This document shows, in pieces, positions 19,526-29,224 of a DNA stretch of 50,924 nucleotides. The stretch is from an uncultured Planctomycetales bacterium. GTDB lineage: Bacteria; Planctomycetota; Planctomycetia; Pirellulales; Thermoguttaceae. Made by a program: the position numbers and the translations under genes. Below the pieces are notes generated by a model. It did not search any database. It saw only the letters and a list, made by a program, of their open reading frames with translations, and had not been told where the DNA came from. The stretch is from the NCBI GenBank assembly GCA_947305735.1, contig CAMZEO010000004.1, forward strand, positions 1 through 50,924, given 5' to 3'. Numbering within the stretch: the first letter of the stretch is position 1; every line of letters begins with the position of its first letter.

Positions 19526-21964
19526 ATGACGCACACAATCAACAGACGTTCGTTCCTGAAGTCGGGAACGCTGGCCGGCGCCGCCGCGATATGCGGTCTG
19601 CCCGAATTTGAACTTCGCGCTTTGGAGGCGGAAAGCGCCGAAGCCCCAAAATTTCAAAAGGCCGTTCCTTTATGGGAAAGGGGCAGAGAAAAGGAGATGA
19701 ACGCGACGCTCGTCTTCTACGTCGCTTTTAAGATCGACGACGACGCGATCGAAGGCGCGATCCTGCGTTCGACCGGTTCGTGCGCGATGAGAATCATGCT
19801 CGACGGGGAGCATTTCGGCTACGGTCCCGCGCGAGGTCCGCATGGCTGGTTCCGCGTCGACGAATGGGATCTCTCGAAACGTTTGACCAAAGGCGAGCAT
19901 TTCCTCACGATCGAAGTCGCGGGATACAACAGCAACAGCTTCTATCTGCTTGACCAGCCGTCGTTCCTTCAGGCGGAAATCGTCGACGGAAACGGCAAAA
20001 CGATCGCCGCCACGCTCGAAAAAGACGAAGAAGAAATCGTCTCGTTTCAAGCGCTTGACTACACGGGCATACGCGTTCAAAAAGTCCAGCGTTTCAGCTT
20101 CCAGCGTCCGTTTGTCGAAGTCTACAAAATCGAGAAGGTCGACGAGATGGAGAATGTCGATCTTGCGAAACAACCGGACGTCAAGTATTTGCCGCGGCGC
20201 GTGCCGTATCCGGAATTTGCCGTCCTCGAGCCCGTCGCCTGGGGCAAAACTGGAAAAGTCGTCAAGCGCGAGAAGTTGGAAAATCCATGGCGCGATCGTT
20301 CGCTCGTCAATATTGGTCCGCAACTTAAAGGGTATAAACTGGAGGAGTTGGAAGTCGTTCTTTCCGACGAAGTTCAGGCGCTCGAGACGACGTTTGACGA
20401 AAACGCCAAACCGTTGGAAATCGGCGCGACATATAACGAGGGCGACGCTCAGATTATCGACTTCGGCGCCAATTACTGCGGGTTCTTCGGCTTGGAAGTC
20501 AAGACGAAGGGAGAGACGGAAATCGTCTTGACGTTCGACGAAATCCTCAACCCCGCCGGCGACGTTAATTTCCTGCGGTTGGGCGCGTGTAGCGCGATTA
20601 AATGGACGGTCGACAACGATTCGTTAGCGCTTCCTCTCGAGGCGTTTGAACCGCAAGTCGGACGATACGCCAAGTTGCATTGTTTAAAAGGCTCCTTCAC
20701 GCTCAACAAGATCTATACGCGCGAATTCGCCTATCCGCCGACGAGGGAATCGTCTTTTGACTGCGCCGATCCGCGCCTGGTCAAGTTATACAAAGCCGCC
20801 GACCTGACGTTCCGCGAGAATTCGGTCGACGTTTTCACCGACTGTCCGCATCGCGAGCGCGCGGGCTGGCTGTGCGACTCCTTCTTCACGGCGCGATCCG
20901 CGTTCGACCTCACGGGCAAGACCGACGTCGAAGACGCGTTTTTCGAAAACTACATGCTTCCGGAATCGTTTAAGTGCCTTCCGGACGGCATGTTGCCGAT
21001 GTGCTATCCGTCCGACCATTACGACGGGGTGTACATTCCGAACTGGGCGATGTGGTTCGTCGCCGAACTGCGCGAATACGCGCGCCGCACCCCCGATCAT
21101 TCGGTCGTCAAGGGGTTGCGCAAGAAGATCGAAAAGCTTATGGCGTTCTTTGAGAAGTACGAAAACTCCGACGGCCTGCTCGAAAAACTCCCGAGCTGGG
21201 TCTTTGTCGAATGGTCGCGAGCGAACGATTTCGTTCAGGACGTCAACTACCCGAGCAATATGCTTTACGCGTTCACTCTCAACGCGGCGGGCGAACTTTA
21301 CGACGTTCCGCGGTGGACGGAAAAAGCGGAGAAAATCCGCGCGACGATTCGCGAGCAGTCATACGACGGCGAGTTCTTCGTCGACCACGCCTTGCGCAAA
21401 GAGGACGGCTCGCTGGAAATCATGCGCGATCGTTCGGAAGTGTGTCAGTATTTCGCGTTCTTCTTTAAGACCGCGACCCCGGAGACGTATCCGGAATTAT
21501 GGGCGAAGTTGCTCGACAAGTTCGGCCCGAACAGAATCAAAGAGGGCGTTTATCCCGAGATCTACAAGGCGAACTCGTTTGTTGGCAACGTCGTGAGATT
21601 GGAACTCCTCGCTCGAGCGAATCGCGGTTCGCAACTCCTCGACGAGTCGGTCGCGTACAACGAGTATATGGCCGATCGAACCGGGACCCTCTGGGAAAAC
21701 GACGAAGATTACGCGAGTTGTAATCACGGTTTCGCGTCGCACCTTGTTCACGTTTTGTATCGCGACGTGCTCGGAGTCGCCGACGTCGACGCCGTCGCTA
21801 AAAAAATCGTCGTCCGGATTCCCAAAATCGACGGACTCGATTGGGCGTCGGGCGTTCGACCGGTTCCCGGCGGCGCTATTAAGTTGCGCTGGGAGAAGAA
21901 AGAAAACGGCGAAATCGTTCATACGCTCGACGCGCCCGACGGATACGACGTCGTCGTGGAATAA
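19526..21964 (+). CDS. Alpha-L-rhamnosidase-like (GH78-type) protein with Tat-like signal
   Basis: NRRSFLKSGTLAGAAAICG Tat motif; VDVFTDCPHRERAGWLCDSFFTARSAFDLTG; TGTLWENDEDYASCNHGFASHLVHVLYRDVLGV. Confidence 0.85.
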   Translation: MTHTINRRSFLKSGTLAGAAAICGLPEFELRALEAESAEAPKFQKAVPLWERGREKEMNATLVFYVAFKIDDDAIEGAILRSTGSCAMRIMLDGEHFGYGPARGPHGWFRVDEWDLSKRLTKGEHFLTIEVAGYNSNSFYLLDQPSFLQAEIVDGNGKTIAATLEKDEEEIVSFQALDYTGIRVQKVQRFSFQRPFVEVYKIEKVDEMENVDLAKQPDVKYLPRRVPYPEFAVLEPVAWGKTGKVVKREKLENPWRDRSLVNIGPQLKGYKLEELEVVLSDEVQALETTFDENAKPLEIGATYNEGDAQIIDFGANYCGFFGLEVKTKGETEIVLTFDEILNPAGDVNFLRLGACSAIKWTVDNDSLALPLEAFEPQVGRYAKLHCLKGSFTLNKIYTREFAYPPTRESSFDCADPRLVKLYKAADLTFRENSVDVFTDCPHRERAGWLCDSFFTARSAFDLTGKTDVEDAFFENYMLPESFKCLPDGMLPMCYPSDHYDGVYIPNWAMWFVAELREYARRTPDHSVVKGLRKKIEKLMAFFEKYENSDGLLEKLPSWVFVEWSRANDFVQDVNYPSNMLYAFTLNAAGELYDVPRWTEKAEKIRATIREQSYDGEFFVDHALRKEDGSLEIMRDRSEVCQYFAFFFKTATPETYPELWAKLLDKFGPNRIKEGVYPEIYKANSFVGNVVRLELLARANRGSQLLDESVAYNEYMADRTGTLWENDEDYASCNHGFASHLVHVLYRDVLGVADVDAVAKKIVVRIPKIDGLDWASGVRPVPGGAIKLRWEKKENGEIVHTLDAPDGYDVVVE

Positions 21965-22016
21965 GCGCCCGACGCCTCGTTCCGCCGACCTTTTTCGTCG
22001 CTAAACTTCAACAAAA

Positions 22017-22074
22017 ACGCGCGCGAACAACTTCCGGCGCCTCTTGTCCGGAATTGTTCGCGCGCGTCGTTTTG
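22017..22074 (+). terminator. Strong long-stem terminator after the GH78-like gene
   Basis: acgcgcgcgaacaacttccgg cgcctcttgt ccggaattgttcgcgcgcgt cgtttt, about 20-bp stem with one bulge. Confidence 0.75.
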
Positions 22075-22243
22075 TCCGGAAATCCGCGCGGACGTCTCGA
22101 AAAGCCCGACGCGGACTTTCGTCGTCTCGAAAATTGACGTTTACTCCCGCGTCGAGAAACGTTAAACTAGCGAGACTCCCCGACGCGGGGAGCTAATACT
22201 TACGGATAAACATCGCGTTCCCAACGACGAAAGCCAACTAGAG

Positions 22244-22957
22244 ATGAAACGAACAAATATTCGTGTCGCAACGTGTTATATTGCGGTCGTTCTTATCGGC
22301 GCGTTCTTTTGCTCCGGATGCAATCCGTCGCGCGACAAACCCGGTTCCAATGAAACTTCCGCCGAGGATTTGGGCGCCAAAGCTCTCGAAGAAGGAGACT
22401 GGGCTCGCGCTTACGACAAGTTCTCCGACGCGATCGCCGCAAACGATCAGGACGTCGACGCTTATTACGGGCGCGCTTCCGCTTCGTTGGAGATCGCTCA
22501 GGGACATTACCGCCTGGCGCAGGCGGCCGCTACGAATCAGGACGTTAAGACCGGCGAGGCGGAAGCCGCCAAAGCGGACGCGTCGTTCCAAAAGGCGATC
22601 GACGACTGCGACAAAGCGATTTCGCTTGACGCGAATTTTGCCGACGCGTATTATCTTAAGGGCGTCGTGGCGCAGTATCAGGGCGCCTGGGAGAAGGGAA
22701 TCGAAGCGTTTTCCCAATGCGTTAAAATTGATCCCGACCGCGCCGAAGCGTATCATCGCCGCGGCGAAATTTACGACCACATAGGCGACTACATGAACTC
22801 TTCGGTCGACTTCAAAAAGGCGGGCGATCTCGGCTATTCGGACGGCGAGGAAACGGAAGTCGCTCCGAGCGATTTGGACGATTTCAGCGACCTGAATTAC
22901 GACCCGGACGAAAACCGAGAAGAAGACCGTTCCGACTCCGCCGACTCCGCCGAATGA
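22244..22957 (+). CDS. TPR-repeat lipoprotein
   Basis: Lipobox-like GAFFCSGCN; TPR-like repeats (ANFADAYYLKGVVAQYQGAWEKGIEAFSQCVKIDPDRAEAYHRRGEIYDHIGDY). Confidence 0.75.
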   Translation: MKRTNIRVATCYIAVVLIGAFFCSGCNPSRDKPGSNETSAEDLGAKALEEGDWARAYDKFSDAIAANDQDVDAYYGRASASLEIAQGHYRLAQAAATNQDVKTGEAEAAKADASFQKAIDDCDKAISLDANFADAYYLKGVVAQYQGAWEKGIEAFSQCVKIDPDRAEAYHRRGEIYDHIGDYMNSSVDFKKAGDLGYSDGEETEVAPSDLDDFSDLNYDPDENREEDRSDSADSAE

Positions 22958-22994
22958 CGCGCTTGTCCGCGCTTTTAGAAAAGGACTGACGCTA

Positions 22995-24134
22995 ATGAAA
23001 ACGAACTTTGAGGTCAACGAGTCCAACGAAATCGCCGACGCGTTGCGCTCGGTCTCCTATTGTCGTAGGACGCGCGTATTTACGGCGTTCGTCGCGCTGA
23101 CCGCTCTTGCCGCCGCCGTCTTTGCCGCGCCGAAATTCTCTAATTTTGAAACGATTAAGAAATTCCTTAACGCGCGCCGTTTCACGACCGAATCGATTGT
23201 CGAGGCGAAGACGGGGACAAAGACTTTGTCGAACGAGGAAACTGCGGAAAGGACCGGCTTGGTCAATTCGTCGACAAGCGAACAATCCGTCGACCAGACG
23301 GTCGAACTGGAATTTGAAGGAGACGAGTCCGAGTTTACCGAAGCGGACGCCGAACCGTCGCTCGACCGGTTCCAAGTCGACGACTTGCGGACGTCGCGCG
23401 AAGAACGAGAATCTTCTCCAAGCGACGACCTTTCCGAATCGACCGTTCCCGTCGAGAAAAACGACGCGCCCGTCGAGTCGAAAGAGATGGAAGAACAAGA
23501 AGAGACGTCGGAACCTTCGTCCGTCAAAAGTCTCGACGTTCCGACGCCTCGTTCGCGCGTCTTCGCGCGCGCGGCGAACATCCTGCAAAATCGCGAGGCG
23601 TCGTCGAAATACTTCGCGCGCGCCGCAAAAATTGTCGACGTTAAAGACGGATTTTCCCCGAACTCTTTTTCCGACGCCGCCAAACGCGCGAGCGAATCCG
23701 GCGCGCTCGTCGCGACGCGCGCGCCGCAAACAAGCGCGCCGGTCGCGTCCGTCGACTTTGAACAACCCGCAAACGCGTCGGGAGGCGTCGCTTCCGCCGA
23801 TTACCGAGCTCCGAAGAAAGACGCGCAAGAGCGTCCGACGAGGGAGCGCGGCGACCTCGAAGCGCAGAGAAGGGAACTGACGCCCGAAGAAGCGCGAAGC
23901 GTTCAAACGGCGCGCGCGGAACTGCATGAACAAGGGCTGTTGGGCGCGCGCGTCGAGCGCTGGAACGATCAAACTTTCCGCGCGACCGGAATGACTCGCG
24001 GTTCCGACGGGGCGTATTTTAACGAAGCGTTTGGCGCGACTCCCGACGAAGCCGCCAAAGCGCTCCTTCAAAAGGCTCAAATTCCGTCCGCCGACCGCCG
24101 TCCGATCAAGTCCGGTTTTAAGGAGGCGCGATGA
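22995..24134 (+). CDS. Hypothetical membrane-anchored protein with acidic linker and conserved-looking C-terminal module
   Basis: Single N-terminal TM (VFTAFVALTALAAAVFA), long Glu/Ser/Asp-rich middle, C-terminal RWNDQTFRATGMTRGSDGAYFNEAFGATPDEAAKALL; ATGA overlap with scpB. Confidence 0.6.
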   Translation: MKTNFEVNESNEIADALRSVSYCRRTRVFTAFVALTALAAAVFAAPKFSNFETIKKFLNARRFTTESIVEAKTGTKTLSNEETAERTGLVNSSTSEQSVDQTVELEFEGDESEFTEADAEPSLDRFQVDDLRTSREERESSPSDDLSESTVPVEKNDAPVESKEMEEQEETSEPSSVKSLDVPTPRSRVFARAANILQNREASSKYFARAAKIVDVKDGFSPNSFSDAAKRASESGALVATRAPQTSAPVASVDFEQPANASGGVASADYRAPKKDAQERPTRERGDLEAQRRELTPEEARSVQTARAELHEQGLLGARVERWNDQTFRATGMTRGSDGAYFNEAFGATPDEAAKALLQKAQIPSADRRPIKSGFKEAR

Positions 24135-24745
24135 CTCCCGACGTCCGCGAGGAGCTCGCGCGCGTCGAGGCGGTTCTTTTCGCGTCGAGGGAACCGGTCG
24201 CCAGTCGGAAACTGGCGCGATTGGTCGGTCTGGAAGACGGAACGCGCGCTCGCGCGCTGGTTCGTAAATTGAACGAGCGTTACAGGCGCGTCGGCGCGGC
24301 CTTTTGCGCCGTCGAAGTCGCGGGCGGATTCCAGCTTCGGACGTTGCCCGAATTCTCGCCTTGGCTCTTCCGCCTGTTAGGGTCGCCTCTTGAAACAAGA
24401 TTGACGAATTCCGCAATGGAAACGCTTGCGATCGTCGCTTACGAACAACCGATCATGCGCGCGGGCGTCGAAAGGATTCGCGGCGTTCATTGCGGCGACG
24501 TCTTGCGCCAACTTCTTGAACAAGGTCTGATTAAGATTGTCGGACGTTCCGAAGAACTTGGTCGTCCCTTTCTCTACGGAACGACGAAACGCTTCTTGCA
24601 AACGTTCGGCTTTATGAAAATCGAAGATTTGCCGCGGCGCGCCGAGCCATGGATTACAGGCGACGACCTCGCCGAAGGGACGGAAATCGTCGTTGAAGCC
24701 GACAAAAAAGCGTCGGATCAGTTGCATGGGACTCGGGAAAAATAG
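24131..24745 (+). CDS. scpB: Segregation and condensation protein B
   Basis: VEAVLFASREPVASRKLARLVG, FQLRTLPEFSPW, SNSAMETLAIVAYEQPI-type region (TNSAMETLAIVAYEQPIMRAGVERIRGVH), GLIKIVGRSEELGRPFLYGTTKRFLQTFG. Confidence 0.9.
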   Translation: MTPDVREELARVEAVLFASREPVASRKLARLVGLEDGTRARALVRKLNERYRRVGAAFCAVEVAGGFQLRTLPEFSPWLFRLLGSPLETRLTNSAMETLAIVAYEQPIMRAGVERIRGVHCGDVLRQLLEQGLIKIVGRSEELGRPFLYGTTKRFLQTFGFMKIEDLPRRAEPWITGDDLAEGTEIVVEADKKASDQLHGTREK

Positions 24746-24756
24746 CGCGGTTTTTT

Positions 24757-25938
24757 CTACCTCTTGCCGGTCGCTTTGTTGACGAGCAACCCTAATTTAC
24801 CCGTTTCGGAAACGATTTTTCCGGCTTTTACGTCTTCTTCAGTAAAACGAGCGACGTAGATTTCTTTGGAGTCGTATCTCTCGAAATCGTAAATAATAAA
24901 GATTGTTCCGTCGGCGTTTTGTCCTCCGTCGGGATAAGAAACCTGATTCCGTTCGTCGAGAACCAGTCCGCCCTGCCACGTCCGGCCGTCGTCTTCGGAA
25001 ATAAACGCCGTCATGCTCCGACGTCCGACGTCCTGATCGATCGGACCGTTTTTAACCAGCAACAACGCGCCCGATTTCAGGCGTCTCACGAAGAATCGCG
25101 AGGACGTGTGTTTGATTGTCGAGGGCTGGAATTCCGACCACGTCAAGCCGCCGTCGATCGAATGCGATTCTCCAATTCCCCGAAGAGTTCGATTGAGGAT
25201 CCAGAAAGAGCCGTCTTTTTTCTCGACGATATTATGTTCGTCGTAGGTGGAAACTTCCGCGGGAACGTAAACGCGTCCGTAATTGTCGAGCGTCGCGCCT
25301 TTGTCGGTCGAGACGTAGACGTTGGCGCCGCGGAGCTTTTCGTCGATTTTATATTTTGAGTCGAACCGCCAGATAGAGACGGGGAAGAGCCAGCGTCCTT
25401 TTGAGTCGGCGATCGGCTTGCACATCATGATCCCGTTGCATAAGCGACGCGGTTCCGACCATTGCGCGTCGACGCCCTTTTCCGACTCCGTCGTCGTCAT
25501 TGCCCAGACGCCGACGCGACCGTCCCAGATGCTTTCGGGAATCGCCTTATTCTCTTCGCCTTGCGACCAGAAAATCCATAACTTGCCGTCGGGATCCGAC
25601 CATAACGTTGAATCGAACGCGCGGACGACTCCCGCCGGATCGATTGCGAAAATCGGCTTTGACCACGTCTCGCCCCGATCGCCGCTATACGCGAGCAAAA
25701 CGTAGTTTTGAGCGTCTTCTCCCGTTCCGCCCGAGTACCAGCACGCCCAGAGACCGCCGTCTTTGGCGACTTCCAGGCTGGCTATTCCCTGAAAGACGCG
25801 ATTTTCTTCCGAGTATTTTTCCGGAACCGGACGCAACACGTCGGGAGGCGAGAGAGGATCGACCGTTTCTTGAGCCGACGTCGCGGCGAAAGACGTTAGC
25901 GACGCCGCGAAAACTAACAATTGGAGAATACGTTTCAT
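24757..25938 (-). CDS. Sialidase-superfamily (BNR/Asp-box) secreted protein
   Basis: Signal peptide; Asp-box-like SGDRGETW, STDKGATL, SIDGGLTW, SEDDGRTW. Confidence 0.85.
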   Translation of the reverse strand: MKRILQLLVFAASLTSFAATSAQETVDPLSPPDVLRPVPEKYSEENRVFQGIASLEVAKDGGLWACWYSGGTGEDAQNYVLLAYSGDRGETWSKPIFAIDPAGVVRAFDSTLWSDPDGKLWIFWSQGEENKAIPESIWDGRVGVWAMTTTESEKGVDAQWSEPRRLCNGIMMCKPIADSKGRWLFPVSIWRFDSKYKIDEKLRGANVYVSTDKGATLDNYGRVYVPAEVSTYDEHNIVEKKDGSFWILNRTLRGIGESHSIDGGLTWSEFQPSTIKHTSSRFFVRRLKSGALLLVKNGPIDQDVGRRSMTAFISEDDGRTWQGGLVLDERNQVSYPDGGQNADGTIFIIYDFERYDSKEIYVARFTEEDVKAGKIVSETGKLGLLVNKATGKR

Positions 25939-26227
25939 AGGGAACCTCGCTTAATCGAGAAGGAACGCTTGTTCAACGGCTCCTCCATTCTACATGGAAT
26001 CGACCGCGCGTTCAAGCGTCGGGGATCGACTCGCATATGCGTTTGGATTTTGCCTGGCTTTGAAATACCGCGTCGACGCGCTCGCCCCGTTCCGCGACGC
26101 AAGCGCGCGCCGTCTTTGGACGTTGCCGGAGAATTTGCGTTTCGCGTCGCGTTTGTCGTCGCCCGACGACCGGGGCGAACGGATACGCGCGCTGAAGCGC
26201 GAACCGAGTTCGACTGCGGAAAAGACT

Positions 26228-26261
26228 AAAAAAGCAAGAGCATTTTTCAACGCTCTTGCTC
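26228..26261 (-). terminator. Rho-independent terminator downstream of rplU
   Basis: Minus strand: agcaagagc gttgaaaaat gctcttgct tttttag; 9-bp perfect stem plus T tract. Confidence 0.8.
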
Positions 26262-26343
26262 TTTTCGTTCTATCGGGGACGTTTTGCCAACGACGCCGAC
26301 GATCAACGATAACGATCGCGCCCCGTCGGCGTCTTCGCCGAAC

Positions 26344-26709
26344 TCAGCCGATAATCTCTTTGACTTCGACTTGAATGTACGTCTGACGGTGTCCGTTCTT
26401 TTTGCGGCTGTTCTTGCGTCGACGGAACCAGCGAACGACAACCTTGGGACCTTTGAATTCGGTCGTTTCGACTTTTTGAGTTTTGCCGTTTTCGTCTTTG
26501 ACTTCGACTTCTCTGGTCATGACTTTGCAAACGACCTTCGCGCCCTCGATCGTCGGCTGACCGACGACGACGCCGTCTTCTTTCGAGATAAGAAGAACTT
26601 CGTCGAGTTCGAGGTCGGCGTCCGCTTTAACGTCGCGCAATTCGAGGTACATTTTGCGACCGACTTCGCATTTGTACTGTCGTCCGCCGTCTTTGACAAT
26701 CGCGTACAT
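26344..26709 (-). CDS. rplU: 50S ribosomal protein L21
   Basis: MYAIVKDGGRQYKCEVGRKMYLE...GAKVVCKVMTREV...KRRKNSRKKNGHRQTYIQVEVKEI. Confidence 0.93.
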   Translation of the reverse strand: MYAIVKDGGRQYKCEVGRKMYLELRDVKADADLELDEVLLISKEDGVVVGQPTIEGAKVVCKVMTREVEVKDENGKTQKVETTEFKGPKVVVRWFRRRKNSRKKNGHRQTYIQVEVKEIIG

Positions 26710-26968
26710 ACTTTCAATCCTTTTTCGATGAAAAACCTAACTTATCGCCGGATTAATCCGGCGGTTACGCCCTCGTTTTATTCCCAATTCAGGCGTAAAA
26801 CACAGCCGACCCATTAGGATCGGGAACGTCTCAGGCGTTAGGCGCGTCGAAGCCGACGCTTGACTGCCGGACGTTGCTTTCGGGAACCCTGGAACCTTCC
26901 CGGCTGAACCGGGCGGCGCGAGGGAACGATCAACAATCGGAGCGCTGATTATACGCCGTTTGGCGTTT
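26710..26968 (-). promoter_or_regulatory. Putative structured 5' leader of rplU
   Basis: 259-nt gap with CCCGG-TTCAG-CCGGG and GGGAA...TTCCC hairpins and an 18-bp perfect palindrome CGCCGGATTAATCCGGCG (26746-26763) about 37 nt upstream of the rplU start. Confidence 0.45.
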
Positions 26969-28558
26969 TCAGGAAGCGCCCCCCTCTTTGAAACTGACTT
27001 TTTTGCCCGATTCGTCGAAAATCTCGATTTCGATATGTTCCGGCCAAACGTTGGAGACGCTCCTTAAAATAACGGAGACGTCGGCTTCCGATTCGATTCG
27101 CGCGAGTTGAAGCCGTTTCTTATTGTTCATATATTCGGCGACTTCTTCCGAGACTCCGACGAAAATTTGTTTCGCTCGCGGCTCCTGTCCGGCGAGCGTC
27201 AGGAGACGGATAATCTCCAGCGCCATGCTTTCGACCGACTTAATCGCGCCGCCCCCCTTGCAACACGGGCATTCGCGGTAGACGCTGCGTTTGAGACCCG
27301 GTCGGACGCGTTGACGCGTCATCTCGATTAGACCGAACGGGCTGGTGCGAAGAATCTTTGTTTTCGATCGGTCGCGTTTCATCGCGTCGCGCAACGTGCG
27401 CTCGACGGCGCGACGGTGCGCTTCGTTCGTCATGTCGATAAAATCGTTGACGATGACGCCGCCGAGGTCGCGGAGGCGAATTTGACGCGCGATTTCTTTA
27501 GCGGCGCGCAAATTGACTTGAAACGCGGTGTCTTCAGGAGAGTCGTTCGCGCGAAAGTTGCCGCTGTTGACGTCGATGGCGACGAGCGCCTCGGCCTGGT
27601 CGATCACGATCGAACCGCCGTCTTTGAGCGCGACCTTTCGACTGTTGATCTTGGCGATTTCTCCGTCGACGTCGTATTTCGCGAAGAGCGGCTCGCGACC
27701 GTCGTAGTAGGTGATCCGATCGGCGTAACGCGGCATCATGACGCGCAGAAACTCGCCGGCGCGCTCGAACGCGTCGCGTTCGTCGACAATGATTTCGTCG
27801 ACGTCCGCCGTGAACGCGTCGCGAATCGTGCGAATGATCATGTCGCTCTCTTCGTAAATTCCGACCGGACCGGGCAAATTTTTAACGCGGCGAACGATCG
27901 ACTTCCAGAGCCGCATCAGGTAGGCGAGGTCGAGCGCGAGTTCTTTGCGCGTTCGATCGGCGCCGGCGGTTCGCACGATGAAGCCGAGCCCTTTAGGAGG
28001 ATTAAGCTCGTCCATCAGAACGCGCAACTTGCGGCGCGCGCTCTCGCTTTCAATTTTGCGCGAGACGCCCACGCGACCGAGGGACGGCATCAAGACCAGG
28101 TAACGACCGGGAATGCTGATATAGGTCGAGAGCGTTGGCCCTTTGGTGCCGATTCCCTCTTTAATGACCTGAACGACGACCTCGTCTCCTTTTTGGAAGA
28201 CGTCTTGAATCGGCGGCTTGACGCGAGGACGACCGTAGTCGCAGAAATCGTCGTCGCTTCGTCGACGCTCGAATCGTCCGCGCTCGTCCTCTTTGGGAGG
28301 AACAAAATTCGGCGCCTGTTTGAAATAATGAGGTTCGACGTCGCTGATATGAAGGAAACCGTTTCGACCGACTCCGAAGTCGACGAACGCCGCTTGAATA
28401 CTTTGTTCGATATTGACGATAACGCCCTTGTAGATATTGCCGACGTAATTGTCGTTCGTCGTTCGTTCGACGTACAACTCTTCAAGAACGTCGTTTTCCA
28501 CGACCGCGATCCGGCACTCTTCCGGCTGTCGCGCATTAACGAGCATCTTTTGAGACAT
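26969..28558 (-). CDS. Ribonuclease E/G family protein
   Basis: MLVNARQPEECRIAVVENDVLEELYVERTTNDNYVGNIYKGVI, VRTAGADRTRKELALDL, IDVNSGNFRANDSPEDTAFQVNLRAAKEIARQIRLRDLGGVIVNDFIDM, ECPCCKGGG Zn-link. Confidence 0.95.
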   Translation of the reverse strand: MSQKMLVNARQPEECRIAVVENDVLEELYVERTTNDNYVGNIYKGVIVNIEQSIQAAFVDFGVGRNGFLHISDVEPHYFKQAPNFVPPKEDERGRFERRRSDDDFCDYGRPRVKPPIQDVFQKGDEVVVQVIKEGIGTKGPTLSTYISIPGRYLVLMPSLGRVGVSRKIESESARRKLRVLMDELNPPKGLGFIVRTAGADRTRKELALDLAYLMRLWKSIVRRVKNLPGPVGIYEESDMIIRTIRDAFTADVDEIIVDERDAFERAGEFLRVMMPRYADRITYYDGREPLFAKYDVDGEIAKINSRKVALKDGGSIVIDQAEALVAIDVNSGNFRANDSPEDTAFQVNLRAAKEIARQIRLRDLGGVIVNDFIDMTNEAHRRAVERTLRDAMKRDRSKTKILRTSPFGLIEMTRQRVRPGLKRSVYRECPCCKGGGAIKSVESMALEIIRLLTLAGQEPRAKQIFVGVSEEVAEYMNNKKRLQLARIESEADVSVILRSVSNVWPEHIEIEIFDESGKKVSFKEGGAS

Positions 28559-28588
28559 GAAAACTGCTTTCTCGACGATAAAGGAACC

Positions 28589-29224
28589 CTAAAGCCGTTC
28601 GTCCGCGATATACGTTCGATTGCGATTTGGAAAGATCGTTCGAAAAAGCAAAGAATCAAGACCCAGCAGCGCGAATATCTCGCGCGCGCCCGCTTCGGGA
28701 CCCGACTGCGCCGACAGGACGAACCGAAGGGTCGAACCGTCGAGCGCCAGCTCTTTGACGGGGGCGCGCGCGTCGACCGTTTTGCCGTTCGCTTTGACGA
28801 CTTCAACGGATTCCGCGCTCATAAAGTCCGATATTTTCCCGGTTAGCTCGTCGACAAGTTCTTCGGGAACGGTCGCCTCGTAGGAGAACGCGAGCGCCTG
28901 TTGTTTCGGCGCCCCCTCTTCCAGAGGAACCGCTCGGAGGAATTCCAGCCCTTCGACGCTCGCGTCGTTGAGCTTTTGCAAAAGAACTTCCGGGAGCCAG
29001 TCTTCTTCTAAGATCAATTCCATAGCTTCGTCGTCGCTTGAAAATCCCAAGGGGAGAGCCGAAAGATAACTAACTCTCGGCTTCGGATGAAATCCTTGCG
29101 ACTTGGCGATCGGCAATTCGGCGCGGCGCATAAGACGTTCCATAGCGCGCATAAGATCGCGATGTCCTATGAAACGCAAATTGCCGCGCTTACTAAAACG
29201 CAACCTGTACCGCCGACGAGCCAT
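28589..29224 (-). CDS. TIGR03936/DUF2344 family protein (radical-SAM associated)
   Basis: RYRLRFSKRGNLRFIGHRDLMRAMERLMRRAELPIAKSQGFHPKPRVSYLSALPLGFSSDDE; ATG at 29224; adjacent to RNase E/G, a common pairing. Confidence 0.85.
   Translation of the reverse strand: MARRRYRLRFSKRGNLRFIGHRDLMRAMERLMRRAELPIAKSQGFHPKPRVSYLSALPLGFSSDDEAMELILEEDWLPEVLLQKLNDASVEGLEFLRAVPLEEGAPKQQALAFSYEATVPEELVDELTGKISDFMSAESVEVVKANGKTVDARAPVKELALDGSTLRFVLSAQSGPEAGAREIFALLGLDSLLFRTIFPNRNRTYIADERL

Noticed and set aside
22992-24416. 474-aa minus-strand ORF
   Set aside because: Antisense to the hypothetical gene and scpB; Arg-rich shadow ORF.
27416-28846. 476-aa plus-strand ORF
   Set aside because: Antisense to RNase E/G, whose motifs are unambiguous.
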